A stretch of DNA of 64,000 nucleotides from Mactromeris polynyma (lineage: Eukaryota > Mollusca > Bivalvia > Venerida > Mactridae): the NCBI GenBank assembly GCA_032209605.1, contig JASFXZ010000018.1, forward strand, positions 8,373,904 to 8,437,903, read 5' to 3'. The notes under the pieces are model-generated. The model was not told the DNA's origin. It saw only the letters and a list, made by a program, of their open reading frames with translations, and ran no database searches. This document shows, piece by piece, positions 63,317-64,000 of the stretch. Both the position numbers and the translations under genes were made by a program. Every line of letters begins with the position of its first letter. The first letter of the stretch is position 1.

Positions 63317-63370
63317 AATGCGGTATTCCAACAAAGTATAACAACAGCATTGAGTGGAACACTACGAGTC
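63317..63370 (+). pseudogene. Truncated CCP exon 45
   Basis: Shared 145-bp deletion. The flank combines the TTCGTCAATTTG upstream variant with the GACTGGAATAATGATATCT downstream variant, so it is a recombinant of the exon 24/34 and exon 26/36 types. Confidence 0.9.
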
Positions 63371-63500
63371 TAAGTCGTTCTTACATTGTTGTCAAGTTAT
63401 TGACTGGAATAATGATATCTTTTGTCACGATTTTCTATTTGTATCAAGTTGTGCAAAATGTTTTACTGTTATTGAAATATTGTTCTCTTCCAATTTGTAG

Positions 63501-63698
63501 AATGCGGTTTTCCAACGAAGTATAACAACAGCATTGAGTGGAACACGACGAGTTCAGCAGTTGAGTTCAATAAGACATTGTCGTACAGATGTAAAACTGG
63601 TTATGGCCTGAGCAATAGCATATCTAATTACACACTACGTACAGACACATGTTCAGAAAATGGAACGTTCCAACATATTCAAAAATGTGTTATAGTCA
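63501..63698 (+). CDS. CCP exon 46, last in window
   Basis: CGFP type with ACGACGAGT codons and FQHIQKCVIV. A long intron of the usual kind follows and runs off the window, so the array continues. Confidence 0.88.
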
Positions 63699-64000
63699 GT
63701 AAGTCGTTTTTACATTGTTGTCAAGTTATTGGCGGGTATAATGATATCTTTCATCCCACGGTTTTATAATGATTAATTCGAAGTGTGTTTACCGCATTTA
63801 GACGAAAAATTAGTCTCTAGAGAAAATATTAATACATCGGAAAACGATTATAACAAATTTCTGGGGACCTAGAGATTTATTTCGTTATATCCATACTGTG
63901 TTATATCCATACAGCGACATTTCATTGTAAAGATATAAATTTTGTTATTACATCCATTGCTGTTGGCTTGTTTATTGTTTACACCTGAACTAGATGTGTG

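Larger units (their letters stand above)
33085..64000 (+). repeat. Tandem array of CCP-exon units, continues beyond window
   Basis: Twenty-four units start (by first exon) at 33510, 34549, 35921, 37288, 38660, 40029, 41250, 42469, 43836, 45210, 46582, 47808, 49176, 50395, 51614, 52987, 54361, 55729, 56948, 58167, 59204, 60577, 61951 and 63317. Full doublet units (two 198-bp exons, 131-133-bp intron) are about 1.37 kb. Doublets with a truncated first exon are about 1.22 kb. Two single-exon units are about 1.04 kb. The long intron between units carries GA and GT tracts and repeated CGTTATATCC motifs. Exon and intron sequence are both nearly identical between units. Confidence 0.97.

Noticed and set aside
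33085..64000. Short frames in the array's long introns (for example GMAREREGVCVC and TQRHTDTHNHTRTH types)
   Set aside because: They arise from GA and GT tracts and intron sequence, start or stop inside introns, and repeat only because the units repeat.
33085..64000. CRISPR-like or satellite interpretation of the array
   Set aside because: The repeated parts are 198-bp coding exons with splice sites and conserved cysteines, in a eukaryotic context.

Overview
This is eukaryotic nuclear DNA. It is AT-rich, contains intron-bearing genes with GT-AG junctions, and carries several decayed transposable elements (an L1/Tx1-like LINE, mariner, Tc1, MITE-like inverted-repeat elements and a tRNA-derived SINE). 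The element mix and the expanded extracellular-module exons suggest a marine invertebrate, probably a mollusc. That assignment is inference only; no diagnostic gene is present.

Region 1 (1-5077) is a transposon graveyard. A mariner copy missing its first catalytic Asp abuts an antisense LINE. A 94-bp near-perfect palindromic MITE, flanked by a 6-bp target duplication, sits inside the LINE endonuclease. Two further inverted-repeat elements follow.

Region 2 (5078-14548) is one 9,471-bp exon of about 287 eleven-residue units (consensus THAGTPKPETS), a very large secreted mucin-like Thr/Ser/Pro domain. The repeat is organised in nine superblocks, all with lengths that are multiples of 33 bp.

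Region 3 (14549-33084) looks like intron-scale DNA. It holds one intact thrombospondin type-1 exon (16972-17124), two relics of the same exon type, one divergent sushi/CCP exon (27278-27478), a Tc1 element with matching inverted repeats, several repeats, and a small antisense two-exon gene (29836 to 29013) predicted to encode a 76-residue membrane protein.

Region 4 (33085-64000, running off the window) is a tandem array of CCP exons: 24 units holding 46 exon copies. Thirty-eight are intact (198 bp each). Eight share the same 145-bp deletion that removes the 3' part of the exon and the splice donor. Units of 1.04, 1.22 and 1.37 kb are nested in larger duplications of 2.74, 6.55, 7.59 and 9.15 kb, which implies recent unequal exchange.

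The mucin, TSP1 and all CCP exons lie on the + strand and are flanked by phase-1 introns on both sides. They could therefore belong to one giant modular extracellular protein, and any subset of the CCP exons could be spliced in frame. Membership of one transcript is inferred; no first exon, signal-peptide exon, last exon or promoter was identified.
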